A stretch of 64,000 nucleotides of DNA from Steinernema hermaphroditum (GCA_030435675.1 CM059622.1:5146001-5210000); one strand, 5' to 3'. Shown: positions 52,301 through 63,391, counted from the first letter of the stretch. The notes: generated from the letters alone by a model not told the origin. Program-made: numbers and translations.

Positions 52301-53649
52301 GCTTTGCATCATGCTAAACTCTACGACAAGATACGACGTTCCGAGCAGGTAGGCCGACTTGAGAGGGTATAGCGAAAGGAGTGTTCAGAAATACCGAGTG
52401 GCTTTGGAAGTTCTCGCCTACCATAGTGTTTGTAACAAGGACGAAGTGAACAAGCTGAAGAAGGTGCAGGTGAAGGAGCACGTACCTGAGCTGGAAACGT
52501 GAGACGATGCCGTAACTGCTGGGTTGAAGGGCAAGAAGTTTAGGTTCGATTTCAATGGAATGAAACTTTCGGAATTGGAGAAACCTCTTTATGCTGTCTA
52601 TATGTTCAAGAACCTCTTCCATGGCAAAATGTAAGAGAGAACGCGCTTTAGTGATGTCCAGTACAGATGCTACTTTGCGATTATCTCCTTTCAGATATTT
52701 CGAATACGACGACCTTGTTCGTTTTGTGCTTACGGTGCGCAAGAACTACCGCCGTGTGGCCTACCACAACTGGGCCCACGGGTGGTCTGTGGCCCATGCG
52801 ATGTTCGTCCTTCTCAAGATCACCGACGTCTTCACCGATCACGAAGCGCTCGCGCTGTACGTTGCTTGCTTGTGCCACGATTTGGACCATCGCGGCAAGA
52901 ACAACGCCTATATGAAGACGATGAGCACCCCTTTGGCGGCGATCTACTCCACTTCCGTCATGGAACATCACCACTTCAATCAGACGGTCACCATCCTCCA
53001 GCAAGACGGACACAACATCCTGAAGTCGCTCTCGTCGGAAGAGTACAAGAAGGTGCTGAGTCTCATCAAGCATTGCATTCTGGCTACGGACTTAGCGCTG
53101 TTCTTCCCAAACAAGGCGAAGCTTAATGCTATGGTGGACAGTGGACAGTTCGATATGCAAGAAAACGATCATCGGATGACTCTTCAAGCTATTCTGATGA
53201 CGGGCTGCGACCTCATCGCCTCGGCCAAACCGTGGCAGGTTCAAACGGAGACCGTCAAGGTTTGCTCACATCCTATCCGCCTTCGTCTCCTCGACTTTAC
53301 ATGATCTCGGGCTTTAGGTCATTTTCGAAGAATTCTACGAGCAGGGCGATGCCGAGAAGATGAACGGAAGAGAGCCGATTCCGATGATGGACCGTACCAA
53401 AGCCCACGAACTCCCGCAGATGCAAGTCGGATTCATGCGCGGAATCTGCGTGCCCTGCTACGACCTCATGTCCAAAATCGTTCCCGAGGCTAAGCAGTTG
53501 AAGGACAGGAGCACGTAGGGAGAGACATCAAATTACCCAAAGAAGCAATTACTTCCAGATATAATGCAACAAAGTGGGAAGAGCTAGCACTGGAGCAGAA
53601 GAGACGTGAGGAAAGAGAGAAGGCGAAGGCGGAGGCGGCCGGGAAGTGA
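49340..53649 (+). CDS. pde-5: GAF-domain 3',5'-cyclic nucleotide phosphodiesterase
   Basis: Eleven phase-checked exons: 49340-49609, 50595-51037, 51078-51129, 51177-51325, 51998-52159, 52204-52348, 52389-52498, 52544-52630, 52695-53259, 53318-53514 and 53559-53649. They encode an N-terminal helix ([20 protein letters not shown]), tandem GAF domains (the second with [40 protein letters not shown] and [13 protein letters not shown]), and a C-terminal PDE domain. Catalytic residues are present: [16 protein letters not shown], the metal-binding HDLDHRG, the Asp in MTGCDLIA, and the invariant Gln in [14 protein letters not shown]. The layout resembles PDE5/PDE10-type enzymes, which hydrolyse cGMP or cAMP; the C. 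elegans pde-5 name is by resemblance. An earlier in-frame start is possible, since the frame is open upstream of 49340. The intron after 51325 contains two tRNA genes. Confidence 0.9.
49610..50594 (+). other. First large intron of the phosphodiesterase gene
   Basis: The intron runs from GTAAGG to CCGTTGCAG between ...PMSRWI and [12 protein letters not shown]. It is AT-rich and stop-rich, and I see no nested gene. Confidence 0.65.
51663..51736 (-). tRNA. tRNA-Ile (anticodon AAT), nested in a PDE intron
   Basis: A 74-nt cloverleaf on the minus strand, identical to the genes at 18787 and 55054. Anticodon loop CTAATAA. It lies inside the phosphodiesterase intron 51326-51997, antisense to the host gene. 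Confidence 0.97.
51737..51832. repeat. Conserved Leu/Ile tRNA spacer, copy 2
   Basis: The 96 bases between the two divergent tRNAs match, in reverse complement, the spacer at 54958-55053 and the Leu-proximal part of 18452-18540. Shared features include ATGTGTC next to the Leu gene, CTGTGATGATAGA, and GGATGCA.TTTGCAATGT. Confidence 0.8.
51833..51914 (+). tRNA. tRNA-Leu (anticodon AAG), nested in a PDE intron
   Basis: An 82-nt type II cloverleaf (GGCGAGATGGCC... to ...CTCTCGTCA) with anticodon AAG, in the same sense as the host phosphodiesterase. Identical to the genes at 18370 and 54876. Confidence 0.97.
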
Positions 53650-54145
53650 TGATGAGAGTGGCTCCGTTCTATCTAGCATTTGTGATTTACTGTAAACGTG
53701 TTGTCTTTGTGGGTTCCGGAAGAACGTGTATTTCAGAGGGGAAAGGGAAGCTGAGAATTGCACAGCCAAGAAATAGTGGTGACAGTACAACATAGGAGAG
53801 AACAAGAAAATCAGATTGATTCAAAGGTTCTCAATTTACCGGATGTTTATCGGATCATGATGTCGGAATGACAACAGATGGCCACTCCTAGGGAACGTGA
53901 AATACGAGTCAGTGGTGGATAGAGATGACTCTTTAGATAAGTCTGTTGTGAGATCTGCCGCATTGCCTTACCAGGGCTGTGTTTGATCCGGTCACATGTC
54001 ACTAAACACGAATGGCTTGTCACTTTGGCTGTCATTCATACTTGACGTATTCACTTCGATTTTGACATCGGACAACTGTTTCTTTCAAGTTACTGCCTCG
54101 TTCTTCAAAGCGTGCTTCTCAAAAACAACCCAATTTAATAACAAA
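53650..54145. other. Intergenic region, PDE to secreted protein 1
   Basis: This holds the 3' flank of the phosphodiesterase and the short promoter of the first Cys-rich secreted-protein gene. No exon is supported. Confidence 0.5.
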
Positions 54146-54666
54146 ATGTGGAAAGTGGTCTTATTCTGCGCGTTTGTAATACTTTTCTTCTGCGACACTA
54201 CAGAAAGCTCCGACGATACAAACTGTGAATTCTATTCTTCCCTGGAAACTCGCGTTCGATGCCTTGGTTACATTGAAATGACAGTTGCCGAAGATTACTG
54301 TACTCTCATTTCACGTAACGACACTTATGGTACGTTAAGCTAAGACCTGGTGATGGGATCCACGATCGACGTTTAGTGAATCCACGCTTCCAACAAGTCG
54401 GTTTATGCGCAAACAAGTGCATGATGGACGCGATCAAAGGCTTTGTGGAAAGCCGCCGGGACCATCGCTTCGATGAGTTCCTCTGTCACTACGTGGAAAA
54501 CCTCTCGCGGCGAGCGTTCGTCCTCTGTCACCGGAAATGCGGACTCTGCGCCCTTCGATCGCTGGAACGTCCTGAGTTTGGCGTCATTCCCGTGCAGTAC
54601 GCCGACGTCTGTTTACTAAACGATAGCCTCGAGAAACAACGAGCATTTGCGGGTCAACGAGGTTGA
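54146..54666 (+). CDS. Small secreted Cys-rich protein, paralog 1
   Basis: Two exons, 54146-54329 and 54377-54666, with one base carried over, give about 157 residues. A signal peptide (MWKVVLFCAFVILFFCDTTE) is followed by CEFYSSLETRVRCLGYIEMT and AEDYCTLISRND. The second exon has CANKCMMDAIKGFVE, FLCHYVENLSRRAFVLCHRK and CGLCALR. The Cys pattern, intron position and phase are the same as in the paralogs at 55285 and 57245. The family is not recognised; secretion is inferred from the leader. It is the only one of the three on the plus strand. Confidence 0.85.
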
Positions 54667-54875
54667 TGGGGCCATAGTTCTTCTGGAATTTTACTCTAGC
54701 AGCACGAGCTTCTGACTATATACTATATTCACAGTTTAGCTTTGCATCCGATGCTTATAGAGACTGAATAAACGCATTTGAGGAAGGAACCAGGGGGGGG
54801 GGAAACGGTGATTGCAATGTTCAAGAATGAAAGAATTTTTGTTGCTGGTTTTAACGAGAAGAAGGCAAAAATATT

Positions 54876-54957
54876 TGACGAGAGTGGGATTCGAACCCAC
54901 GCCTCCGAAGAGACTGGTGCCTTAAACCAGCGCCTTAGACCGCTCGGCCATCTCGCC
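54876..54957 (-). tRNA. tRNA-Leu (anticodon AAG)
   Basis: An 82-nt type II cloverleaf on the minus strand, identical to those at 18370 and 51833. It is divergent from the tRNA-Ile that begins 96 bases away. Confidence 0.97.
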
Positions 54958-55053
54958 ATGTGTCTAATGGGGCTCGACTGTCGCTGTGATAACAAAACGA
55001 GAGTTGCAACTGAATGCACTTTGCAATGTGAACGTTCGACGTATCAGATATGT
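54958..55053. repeat. Conserved Leu/Ile tRNA spacer, copy 3
   Basis: A 96-base spacer between divergent tRNA-Leu and tRNA-Ile. It has the same length as the spacer at 51737-51832 and is recognisably similar throughout, for example ATGTGTC at the Leu end and ATGCACTTTGCAATGTGAAC. Confidence 0.8.
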
Positions 55054-55127
55054 GCCGCCATAGCTCAGTCGGTTAGAGCGTGGGTCTAATAAGCCCAAGG
55101 TCGCAGGTTCGACCCCTGCTGGCGGCA
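55054..55127 (+). tRNA. tRNA-Ile (anticodon AAT)
   Basis: A 74-nt cloverleaf identical to those at 18787 and 51663. It lies between secreted-protein paralogs 1 and 2. Confidence 0.97.
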
Positions 55128-55284
55128 AAACGTTTTGATATTTATATATGAAAGCTAGTGAACGATAAAGAGGAGAAGTTTATTTACTTGCACTGATCAA
55201 CAAAAAAAAAAGACGAAAGTGCCTCATTTTTACTTATGGGTAGACAACAGAAACATTGTCTGAACAGTACTGTCACTTTCGTGA

Positions 55285-55811
55285 TTAGTAAGTAGGTGCA
55301 TTAAATGCCCGGTGCTGTGCATGGCCACCATTCAGCAAGCAGACGTCCTCAAAGTGAACAGGGGCTTCCGAAAAGAGGTAAGCCTGGCTAATGGCGCAGA
55401 GTCCACAGTTCCTGTGGCAAAGGATGAAGGCACGTCGCGAGAGATTCTCGAGATACTTGCACCGGATATTGTCGAAATGTCCATAATGTTCATGCTCTCC
55501 TTCGACGTAGGCTTTGATTTCGTTTATCATGCACTTATTGGCGCATCTGGAGACAGCGTAAATTTGTTTGGATACTAAACACCGATGATGAAGGAGCGGA
55601 TATGCTGTTTGAACTTACTAGCAGTGTCACGGCGTGCGATGAGGCTGCAGAAGTCTTCAGCGATGGTCATTTCGATGTGACCCAAGCAGCGAGTCCGTTT
55701 TTCGAGGGACGAGTAGAATTCGCAGTTTGCATCATCGACCCGGCGATAAAGATCGTTTGCATCGGCAATAGGGAACAGCGCAAGAAGCAGGAGGATAATC
55801 GGATTCCACAT
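55285..55811 (-). CDS. Small secreted Cys-rich protein, paralog 2
   Basis: Two minus-strand exons split after RRDTA at about 55620, with one base carried over, and resume after GTGTTTAG near 55580. They give about 158 residues. A signal peptide (MWNPIILLLLALFPIADAN) is followed by CEFYSSLEKRTRCLGHIEMT and AEDFCSLIARRD. The second exon has CANKCMINEIKAYVEG, CKYLENLSRRAFILCHRNCG and LCAISQ. It aligns along its length with paralogs 1 and 3, including all Cys positions. Function is unknown. Confidence 0.85.
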
Positions 55812-56058
55812 TTCTGAAAAGGTGTTGGAACGTTGATTTCACAGCGAATGAGATGCCGTTCTCGTCGCCGTCGCTGGGATCAATGAGCTTCCTTTTTATC
55901 AGTTTATAATTTGTGCAGCAATTTTCACATAGCGATGCGTCGCATCGCTATCAAAGTGTGGCGTATAAGCAGACATTTAGTGCCATATCTGTATAGGTTT
56001 CGCAATTATATGCACATTCCAGGACTATATCCACGATATTCGAGTTCCAAGACTCGCT

Positions 56059-56140
56059 GGCGAGATGGTCGAGCGGTCTAAGGCGCTGGTTTAAGGCACC
56101 AGTCTCTTCGGAGGCGTGGGTTCGAATCCCACTCTCGTCA
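56059..56140 (+). tRNA. tRNA-Leu (anticodon AAG), solitary, D-stem variant
   Basis: An 82-nt type II cloverleaf differing from the other three copies by one base in the D stem (GTCGAG in place of GCCGAG), which leaves a T-G wobble pair. No tRNA-Ile partner and no clear module spacer are found upstream. Confidence 0.95.
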
Positions 56141-57244
56141 AAATGTTTTTGTTTAGGCAAACAAAATCAAAATCAAATCAGAAGCGAAAAGCAGTTCTTC
56201 TGATTTTTTTTCTTCGTATAATCACAAGTACGATTCACCTCTCTTTTTGCAGTCTACACTAGTAACCACATAAAAAAGGACATACACGCATACTTCAGCA
56301 ACGTCGTCAAAGCATATTGGCTAATAGGACGGTCATCCTTGGGGATATAAGACTGGACTAGGCTACACGTCACGATTCCTTTTTTCATCATGACATTTTA
56401 TCGGAAGCATGAACTTAGCGCGCGGAACAAGCAACACGCCCTCACAAGGATCGTTCGCCTCAGCGCTGTGAGTTTCGAATCAACAATAAGACATTCGGCG
56501 ACAGTGCGCTTTTTATCGTCGTCTTTGTCGTCCTTTTTGGCACATCTGGTGGAGCAGCCCAAACGACACGCCCTCACAAGGGCCTTCAGCCTCAGCGCTG
56601 TGAGTCACATTTGATCGAAATCTTCTTAGCGGTAGCTTGTGTCTTCTTGGAATAAATGGACAACTAACCAAAACGGTAGACAAGAAAAGGGCAACTACAG
56701 AAGTAGACAGTGCATAGCGGGTGGCCATAGACGGCATAGACGGCATGTGTTCTCGTCCTACATCATAGTCTGACTTAAAATCTGCTGAGTTGCGCACGCT
56801 AGGTTCCGCGTGCTAAAAAATCCGCGCTAAGTTAATGCTTCCCTTCTTATCTCACAGGATATGCCGATAAAGGCGGGAACATCTTGTGTAAAAGTGTGAT
56901 GTCTGGGTCACACTTCTCATATGTCTGATAGTGTCATATAATTGCGCGATTCCGCATCATTATCAGTTGAGAATAAACACAACGTGAGCGACGGTCGACT
57001 TATAAGAGCAATCTCGCACCCTAGGTGTATAGGTCAATCCAAAAACAACATGATTTTGCGACTTTGTTTGTGGATCATGATAACATAGTTTGTTCCACCC
57101 TAAAAAGAGCTAACAAAGCTGAACACATTAGGAAAAATATTCACTTATAATTCAGCAACGTCTTCAAAGCATATTGGCTAAAAAGAACAAGGTATCTTTA
57201 GAGAGCATGAGACTAGACTAGGTGTACAAAGCAGTCTATCCATT
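56141..57244. other. Intergenic region with local duplications
   Basis: No gene is supported. About 80 bases at 56292-56374 (CAGCAACGTCGTCAAAGCAT...) recur in diverged form at 57151-57231, just downstream of paralog 3. A 45-base palindromic motif is repeated at about 56436-56475 and 56568-56607. Confidence 0.6.
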
Positions 57245-57761
57245 CTACTTGAGTGGATGGCCGACAAAGGTGCGGTGCTTGGACAAAGTGCCCTGTAGCA
57301 GGCAGACGTCGGCGAAACGGACGGGGATCTCGCCGTACGCAGCTTCTTCGAGGTTTTTGTAGGCACAGAGGCCACATTTGCGGTGGCACAGAACGAGAGA
57401 GCGATAAGCGAGATTGTGGACGTATCTGCATTGGAACTCGTTGTATTGTAGCTCAGGTTTTCTTTCGACGTAGGCCTTGATGTCGTCCATCATGCACTTG
57501 TTGGCACAGGTAAAGGCCGTGCTAAAGCCCACAGCCACTTAACACTTCGAATGTGGCACAGTTACGAAACTGGAGAGACATACGAACAGTGTCCTGGCGA
57601 GAGATGAGGCTGCAGAAGTCTTCGGCGATGGTCATTTCGGTGTAACCCAAACACTGCGTTTTTTTTTCGAGGCACGAGTAGAATTCACAGGTGGTCTGAT
57701 TGCAGTAGGCCTTGGCGAAAGGAAAAGCCACAAGCGATAGAAGAACGATCAGCTTCCACAT
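57245..57761 (-). CDS. Small secreted Cys-rich protein, paralog 3
   Basis: Two minus-strand exons (first ends RQDTV at about 57589 before GTATGT; second begins after GTTAAG near 57541) give about 155 residues. A signal peptide (MWKLIVLLSLVAFPFAKAY) is followed by CEFYSCLEKKTQCLGYTEMT and AEDFCSLISRQD. The second exon has CANKCMMDDIKAYVER, CRYVHNLAYRSLVLCHRKCG and LCAYKNLEEA. The conserved intron position and Cys spacing make it a clear paralog of the genes at 54146 and 55285. One additional Cys (YSC) is present. Function is unknown. Confidence 0.85.
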
Positions 57762-58487
57762 CTCTGGAATAGGTTCAGGGTACGAAAGTCTAAACGAATA
57801 CGTTGTAGTGAGCTACAACAGCGATGGCAACGTCCAGCCTCGGAAGTGTTGTGATACCGATGTGAATAGCTGGCTGAAGGTATTGGTGAACGCTCAAAAC
57901 ATACCCAACAGGCGGCACACACTAACCTGGGAATGCAGTGGGAACGCTTTGATTTATAACCAACAACGTCATGTTTTCGACGGAAAGATATGTAAACACG
58001 GTCTTGATTGCTTAGAGATGGAAGAAAAACTACAGCTTCAGTGGCAAAAACAAATTGTTTTTATTCAACTATTTTCGACCAGATCGTATTTCTCATCATA
58101 GCCATTGGTCTTCTTCTGGCTCATTTATGAGAAAGTTAACGGACGATCCGACCGATCCGACGGCCAAGACGACCGTCACCTTTGCCACTTAAGCTGCCGA
58201 GAAAACTCCGAAATTCAGCGTTGCCAGACCAAAAACGGCTCTCTTCTGTGTCGACTGGATTCACTCTTTACGCCGCTGCGTTTCTCGACCACACTGATGG
58301 GGATCCTACTTTAAACTTGGCGAAGAAGGAAGGAAAAAGCGACAACTCTGTTGTGTGCAATAATAAAGAGTCACGCTGTGCTTCCATCGATCAAGAGAGT
58401 AAACTGAACTGGGAAACTTTAAGAGGTCAACAAATTTCGTTACTTCATCTTTCTCTTTATTATAAGTACCAGTATTCTACTGACATT
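57762..58487. other. Intergenic region, no supported gene
   Basis: A plus-strand frame at 57712-58101 overlaps the start of paralog 3 on the other strand and lacks a leader, family or splice context. The rest is stop-rich. Confidence 0.4.
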
Positions 58488-59516
58488 CTACGGAATCGGA
58501 GGCTTTTGAGGTCGAGTCGAACGACAAAACTCGATGAGAACAGAATGATATCGTTCATCAGAGGTGTCGATTTGCATCCTAAGTATCTGCTCTCCAATGA
58601 GTGGATGTTTTTCAGTGCTTTTGTACACCTGCAGTAAAGTTCTAAATCGCCGAATTGTAAGCCACTTACTTTTGCAAGTAGACCATTCGATAATACTGTG
58701 CGTAGATCAATCTCCGATTCTTCGAACCCGTACTTCTTCAGAAGCTCCGGCACCCGTTCTATATCCGACAGTTCGAATTTTACACAAGGAGCGAACATAG
58801 GATCGTCGTCTTCCATGGGGAAAGACATTCGCTTTCTCCATCGGACAATGACTTCCTCAAAAAAGGAGCTCGGTGCTTCCTTGAGGTTCAGTTCGTTGAA
58901 GAACGGTCTGTCGATGAAGTCCAGCAGGCTTGTCTTGAGGGCCTTCGGTAGATCAAGTTTGCAGCTCAGAATCAGTTCTCTCAGGTACGGAGTCCTCAGC
59001 TGGCGCGTGACAAAGTCCACCACTGTTTCTCTCTCCTTTTGGGCTTTTTTTGCGCACTTCGATATCCATAAGTTTCAGAGCTCTGTCGGTGTAGTCGGCC
59101 AGTAGCCAATTCAGATGAACCTCGTGGAGTGTGGATGGAATCTGACTGAGCAAATGAAAGTACTTATCATTGAAGTTGGAGACGTAGAGTCCGTGACTGA
59201 TCTTCGGAGCGATGGCTTCGATGATTTCGGTGTCTTCGCTGTAGGACATCATAGCGTCGTGGATGACCGGTATCTCCGGAATCTTTGAATCTTCAATCTG
59301 TTGATCTACGATCTTCCCATTCTTCAATCTGTTTGAAAAGAGTGAGCCTTCGGACCATTCGTAGTGCTTCAGCGAGTGAGGAATGTCACCCCATGGCCCT
59401 TCTATTTGCGACAAGCAGAGAAAAGCTTGAAGTGAGGCAGTTTCTTCAAAGTGCTGGTGAATAACGTCGTAGATAATATCGGAGGATAGATAAGCAAACG
59501 AGTTATCGACGGACAT
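58488..59516 (-). pseudogene. Nematode-type unknown protein, frame broken in a 7-A run
   Basis: From ATG at 59516 the frame reads MSVDNSFAYLSSDIIYDVIH and then EGPWGDIPHSLKHYEWSE to KLMDIEVRKK. It then shifts by one base across an A7 run (T7 on the plus strand, 59045-59051) and continues cleanly as AQKERETVVDFVTRQLRTPY through FFEEVIVRWRKRMSFPMEDD. A GTAAGT...CTGCAG intron near 58667-58620 leads to VYKSTEKHPLIGEQILRMQI and a stop at 58488. Total would be about 325 residues. The opening helix and later sheet-like repeats recall the nematode F-box-associated proteins, but I see no certain F-box. The shift may be a true one-base insertion or an assembly error in a homopolymer; everything else looks intact. 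Confidence 0.65.
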
Positions 59517-60873
59517 CTGGAATATAACGTAGAAAATACGCTGAAAGCGGCTTGTTTACAGGACTTTGGCAGCTGAACATGGTGGGTTCATTTGAATTTG
59601 ACTTTTGATCGCAGCTGATACAGGAAACCTCGTATGTTCATCAACCCGGTATAAGATGAACGATGGTCGACTGACTATAGCGATTAACTCCGGAAAGGGT
59701 TTCATCTGTGGTCCGTTATTAATCACCGCTTTTCAGAGGACATACATGTTGTGCAACGACAATTAAAATGTTTGTGGGCGTACGCACAGTATCACCGTAT
59801 CCCACTGCGTGGGGAACATCCATTGAAGGAAATGGGTGCGATCTTATATAAATACACGACCACTGGAAAAATGCGACATTTCCCATGCATCAATTGAGCA
59901 CAGATGGTAAAACCATTGAAGTACGATAGAAGGGGTTAATTGAAGCCGTTTACTCACTTACTTACTCAACCAGGCACACACATCATAATCGTGTAAGACG
60001 TTGAAGATTTGAACGTTGAACTCCGTTTGATCGTTTTATCTTCTCGATTCAAATGCATTACACCGTGTGGGACGTCTTGTGTTGAAGGAGGACCGTAAAA
60101 CAGAGATAGTACGTTATAATTGGCAATAAAAACACAGATATGTTCTGATGCAAACGAAATCAGGCGTCGATCTTCAAAGCGCTTCTTGAATGTACGTTTC
60201 CATTTCTCCGTTAAAAAAATCAAACCCAAAACAGGCTTTCGAGAGCAAAAATCATTCCGGATGCGGCCCAGAGGATCTGTAGTTTGTACTGTGATCGAGT
60301 AGCCAATTGGGGGGTGTGGGAACAGTCACGTAAACAGTTATCCCGAGAGATATAAGCCGATAAGCATATTCGTGCCCTTTAAGCCTCTTAATAACAATAT
60401 GGTCATTTGACAGTGATATCGAGGTACATGCACTTGTGAAATGTGTCTTCGGAATTGTCCGTTTCGATCGTCTTGAAATTGACGAACCGAATGATGCGAG
60501 ATGACTAGTATAGCGAGGGATCTTCATGTGGATTCGCCGAATCCAAATCATCCAGCTGCAGATGTATTACAAAGTACGTCCATTAAAAGAACTCATAACT
60601 CAACTCAGGTTACAAAAGTACAAAGTACTTTCCTTAAGGGCTGAAAACACTGCTGATGTGTTTTATAACTATCCTTGTGTATCATTCTGCTCTTCAAATC
60701 ACATTCCGACGGAAATGTCATTTTGTACATTATGTACTTCTTGTTATTCTGCAATCACCTTTGATCCAGGACCGTCATGTCTGCTCTCAGGTAGCCATAA
60801 CATAGATAAGAACTGTGGTCGTCGGCCAAAAGAGTCGATTTCGGAGAGAGACGCGCAGTTCTTATCTTCAGTG
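59517..60873. other. Intergenic, presumed promoters of divergent genes
   Basis: This lies between the starts of the broken gene (minus) and the UGT (plus). The open frame upstream of the UGT ATG, 60526-60873, is not leader-like. No other gene is supported. Confidence 0.45.
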
Positions 60874-63391
60874 ATGTGCCCAACTTGGCTTGTCTTCCTC
60901 TCTCTTCTCGGCTCTGTATCGGCCTACAGATTTCTCTTCTTCGCGACTTGCTATGCGAGAAGTCACATCCAATTTGCGGGCAAATTAGTGGATGTGCTCG
61001 TTGACAGCGGTCACACTGTGGTAGGCCCTTTCAGCTAGACACAAATAGAAACATTTCTCCTAGGATCTCGTGAAGTTGAACTACAATCCTACCGTACCAA
61101 CAAATGGAACGACAAAAGCAAGGCGGATATTTGAGGTGAATCCTCTCAACGGAGAAGGGTCCTACTGGATGGAAATGGCCCATTTGGATTCACCGTTTGT
61201 GAGAAATGGACGAAAAGTATCAGTGGAATGTTTCAATAAAGCTTCGGCGCAGTTCTGTGAAGGTAGATCGACCATGTACATAGCGCACAAAAGTGATATC
61301 TGGCTTTACAGCAGCACTGGCTGACAACGATCTCCTGAAAACCCTCAGAGCCGAGAAATACGACGCCGGGTTCACCATGGTCTATGAACCTTGCCCTTTC
61401 GGAATATTCCACCTCCTCGACATCAAGCCCGTGTTTGGCTTCATGGCGACGGCCATGCCCAATGCCGTCCCGAGAGCGTTCCATCTGCCCTCCCCATCAA
61501 GCTACGTACCAAGTAAGCGCTTATCCTCCTCAATCGATAGACGAGTTCCAGATATCCTGAGAAACGACGGAGAGTACCGTATGTCGTTCTACAGCCGCCT
61601 GGTTCACTCCATCAATCAGATCAACGACTACTACTTCGACATTCCCATGAATGTGTACGTCGTCTCGCAGGTCTTCAAGAAGAAGTTCGGCCACGACTTC
61701 CCCCAACTCGAGTCACTGGAGGCCGAAATGTCGATGGCCTTTTTGAATGCCGAGAAAGTAACCGACGCGGCGCGGCCTATCACCCACAAAATCCAACACA
61801 TTGGTGGTATTCAGGCTCAGACGCCGAAGCCGCTTCCCAAGGTGCCAGTTTCCTAGGTGCGTAAGTGACGAGCGCCATTTCCAGGAGTTCGAAGCGATCT
61901 ACTCCCACTCTGCCAACGGAGTTGTCCTCTTCTCGTTTGGCTCCCTCTTCAACACGTCGCTCATTCCCGATCCTATCAAACAGGCTTTCCTCAAGGCATT
62001 CGCCAAATTTCCTCAATACACATTCCTATGGAAGTATGACGAAGCTGAAACGGATTCGGAAATGGTGAAGAACCACACGAATGTGATTCTGACGAAGTGG
62101 ATGCCCCAGTTCGATCTGCTCAGTAAGTTCGAAATGCATAAAAGACGGCGGTGTTCTGCAGGGTGGCCCAAAAAAGGCATCTAGACATAAGTCTAGAATG
62201 TCATTTCCATGAGCATCTAGATGTGAGACCGGTGGAAAAACGAAAGAAACCGACCGGTCTCATCGGTCTGCAATTCTGAATGGTTTTCTAGACCTCTAGT
62301 CTGTCTCGATGCTCTCGGGTCATTCTGTATTTTTCTCCACGAAGGGACCGGAGTTGATTTCCCTCTATCCCGGAAGTAGCTGGAACAAAAAGCAACATCT
62401 GTCATAACTGGTGTTGATCACCACCCTTAAAATCCTTAATTTTGGGAAGTGCCTCGTGATTGGACCATAAAACTAGTATCACTGATTGTACCTCATCTTT
62501 GAAATCTCAGAATGAGATCAGCCCCGGCTATGTGTCCAAAAACCTTAAATTCTCCACCTTTGAGATGCTGTGCAAGCTAGCTTCACAGCAAAAACACCGA
62601 CTTGATTTATTTTCGTCGCCGCCGGAAATACCTAGGTCAAAACTAAAAACAACACCTGTCGTAACCACGACTGATCAAACCACTCCTAATCACTCATTCC
62701 GTCACAAGACCAGTGATTGGATTCTATCACCAAGTGAATAGGGTGCAAGTTTGATGAATATAGTGACTGGCTAGAGAAGAAGCTATCTATATGTAATATG
62801 ATCTCTCTTTGATCTGGAACTTCAGCAACTCCACGATAAACTCTTTTAGGTGACAAGCGCACGATCGCCTTCATCAGCCACTTGGGTCAGAACTCCTTCC
62901 TCGAAACCACCAACGCTGGCACTCCCATCATCGCCGTTCCCCTCTTCGTCGACCAGCTCTACAACAGCGCCATGGCGCTGGACAAGGGCCTCGGCGTCCG
63001 ACTCGACCGTTTCAACCTAACCGAAGAGAGTATCACAGAAGCGCTTAGCGAAGTCCTCTTCAATCCGAAGTCAGTTCCCTCTCACGAACCTCCTCGACGC
63101 TTTCGCTTCAGGTACCGCGCGAACGCCGCCAAGATCTCCAAGATGCTCCGGTCACAGCCGTTCTCCGCGCGCGACGTCTTCGTTAGAAACGTCGAGTATG
63201 TTGTGGAGAACCCGGAAGTGGGCGCCCACTTCCAGCTCCCCTCGGTGGAGATGCCCTTCTGGAAGGAGCACTCCCTCGACATCGTCGGCTTTGTCCTCCT
63301 CTGCGCTGTTTTTCTCGTCGCCTCGGTCGTCTTCGCCGTGTGGCGCTTATCTCGGGCGCTCTTATTTTTACCCAAGAGGAAATGTGACTGA
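60874..63391 (+). CDS. UDP-glucuronosyltransferase (UGT)
   Basis: Seven exons give about 524 residues: 60874-61020, 61064-61262, 61312-61512, 61552-61841, 61885-62122, 62850-63069 and 63112-63391. A signal peptide (MCPTWLVFLSLLGSVSAYRF) leads into CYARSHIQFAGKLVDVLVDS, which carries the conserved His of the acceptor domain. The C-terminal donor domain has NGVVLFSFGSLF, LTKWMPQFDLL, and the UGT signature region AFISHLGQNSFLETTNAGTP followed by IIAVPLFVDQLYNSAMALD. A C-terminal membrane helix (IVGFVLLCAVFLVASVVFAV) and a Lys-rich tail (KRKCD) fit an ER-anchored enzyme with a lumenal catalytic domain. The usual HGG of the signature is HLG here. It conjugates sugars to small lipophilic compounds in detoxification. 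AATAAA lies at 63626. It is convergent with tropomodulin. Confidence 0.93.
62224..62262. repeat. Short perfect inverted repeat in a UGT intron
   Basis: TGAGACCGGT and its exact reverse complement ACCGGTCTCA enclose about 19 purine-rich bases inside the 727-base intron 62123-62849. This is a stable hairpin of unknown meaning, with no other copy noticed. Confidence 0.6.

Noticed and set aside
57712..58101. 129-codon plus-strand open frame overlapping secreted paralog 3
   Set aside because: It is antisense to the leader of a well-supported gene, has no leader, no recognised domain and no splice context.
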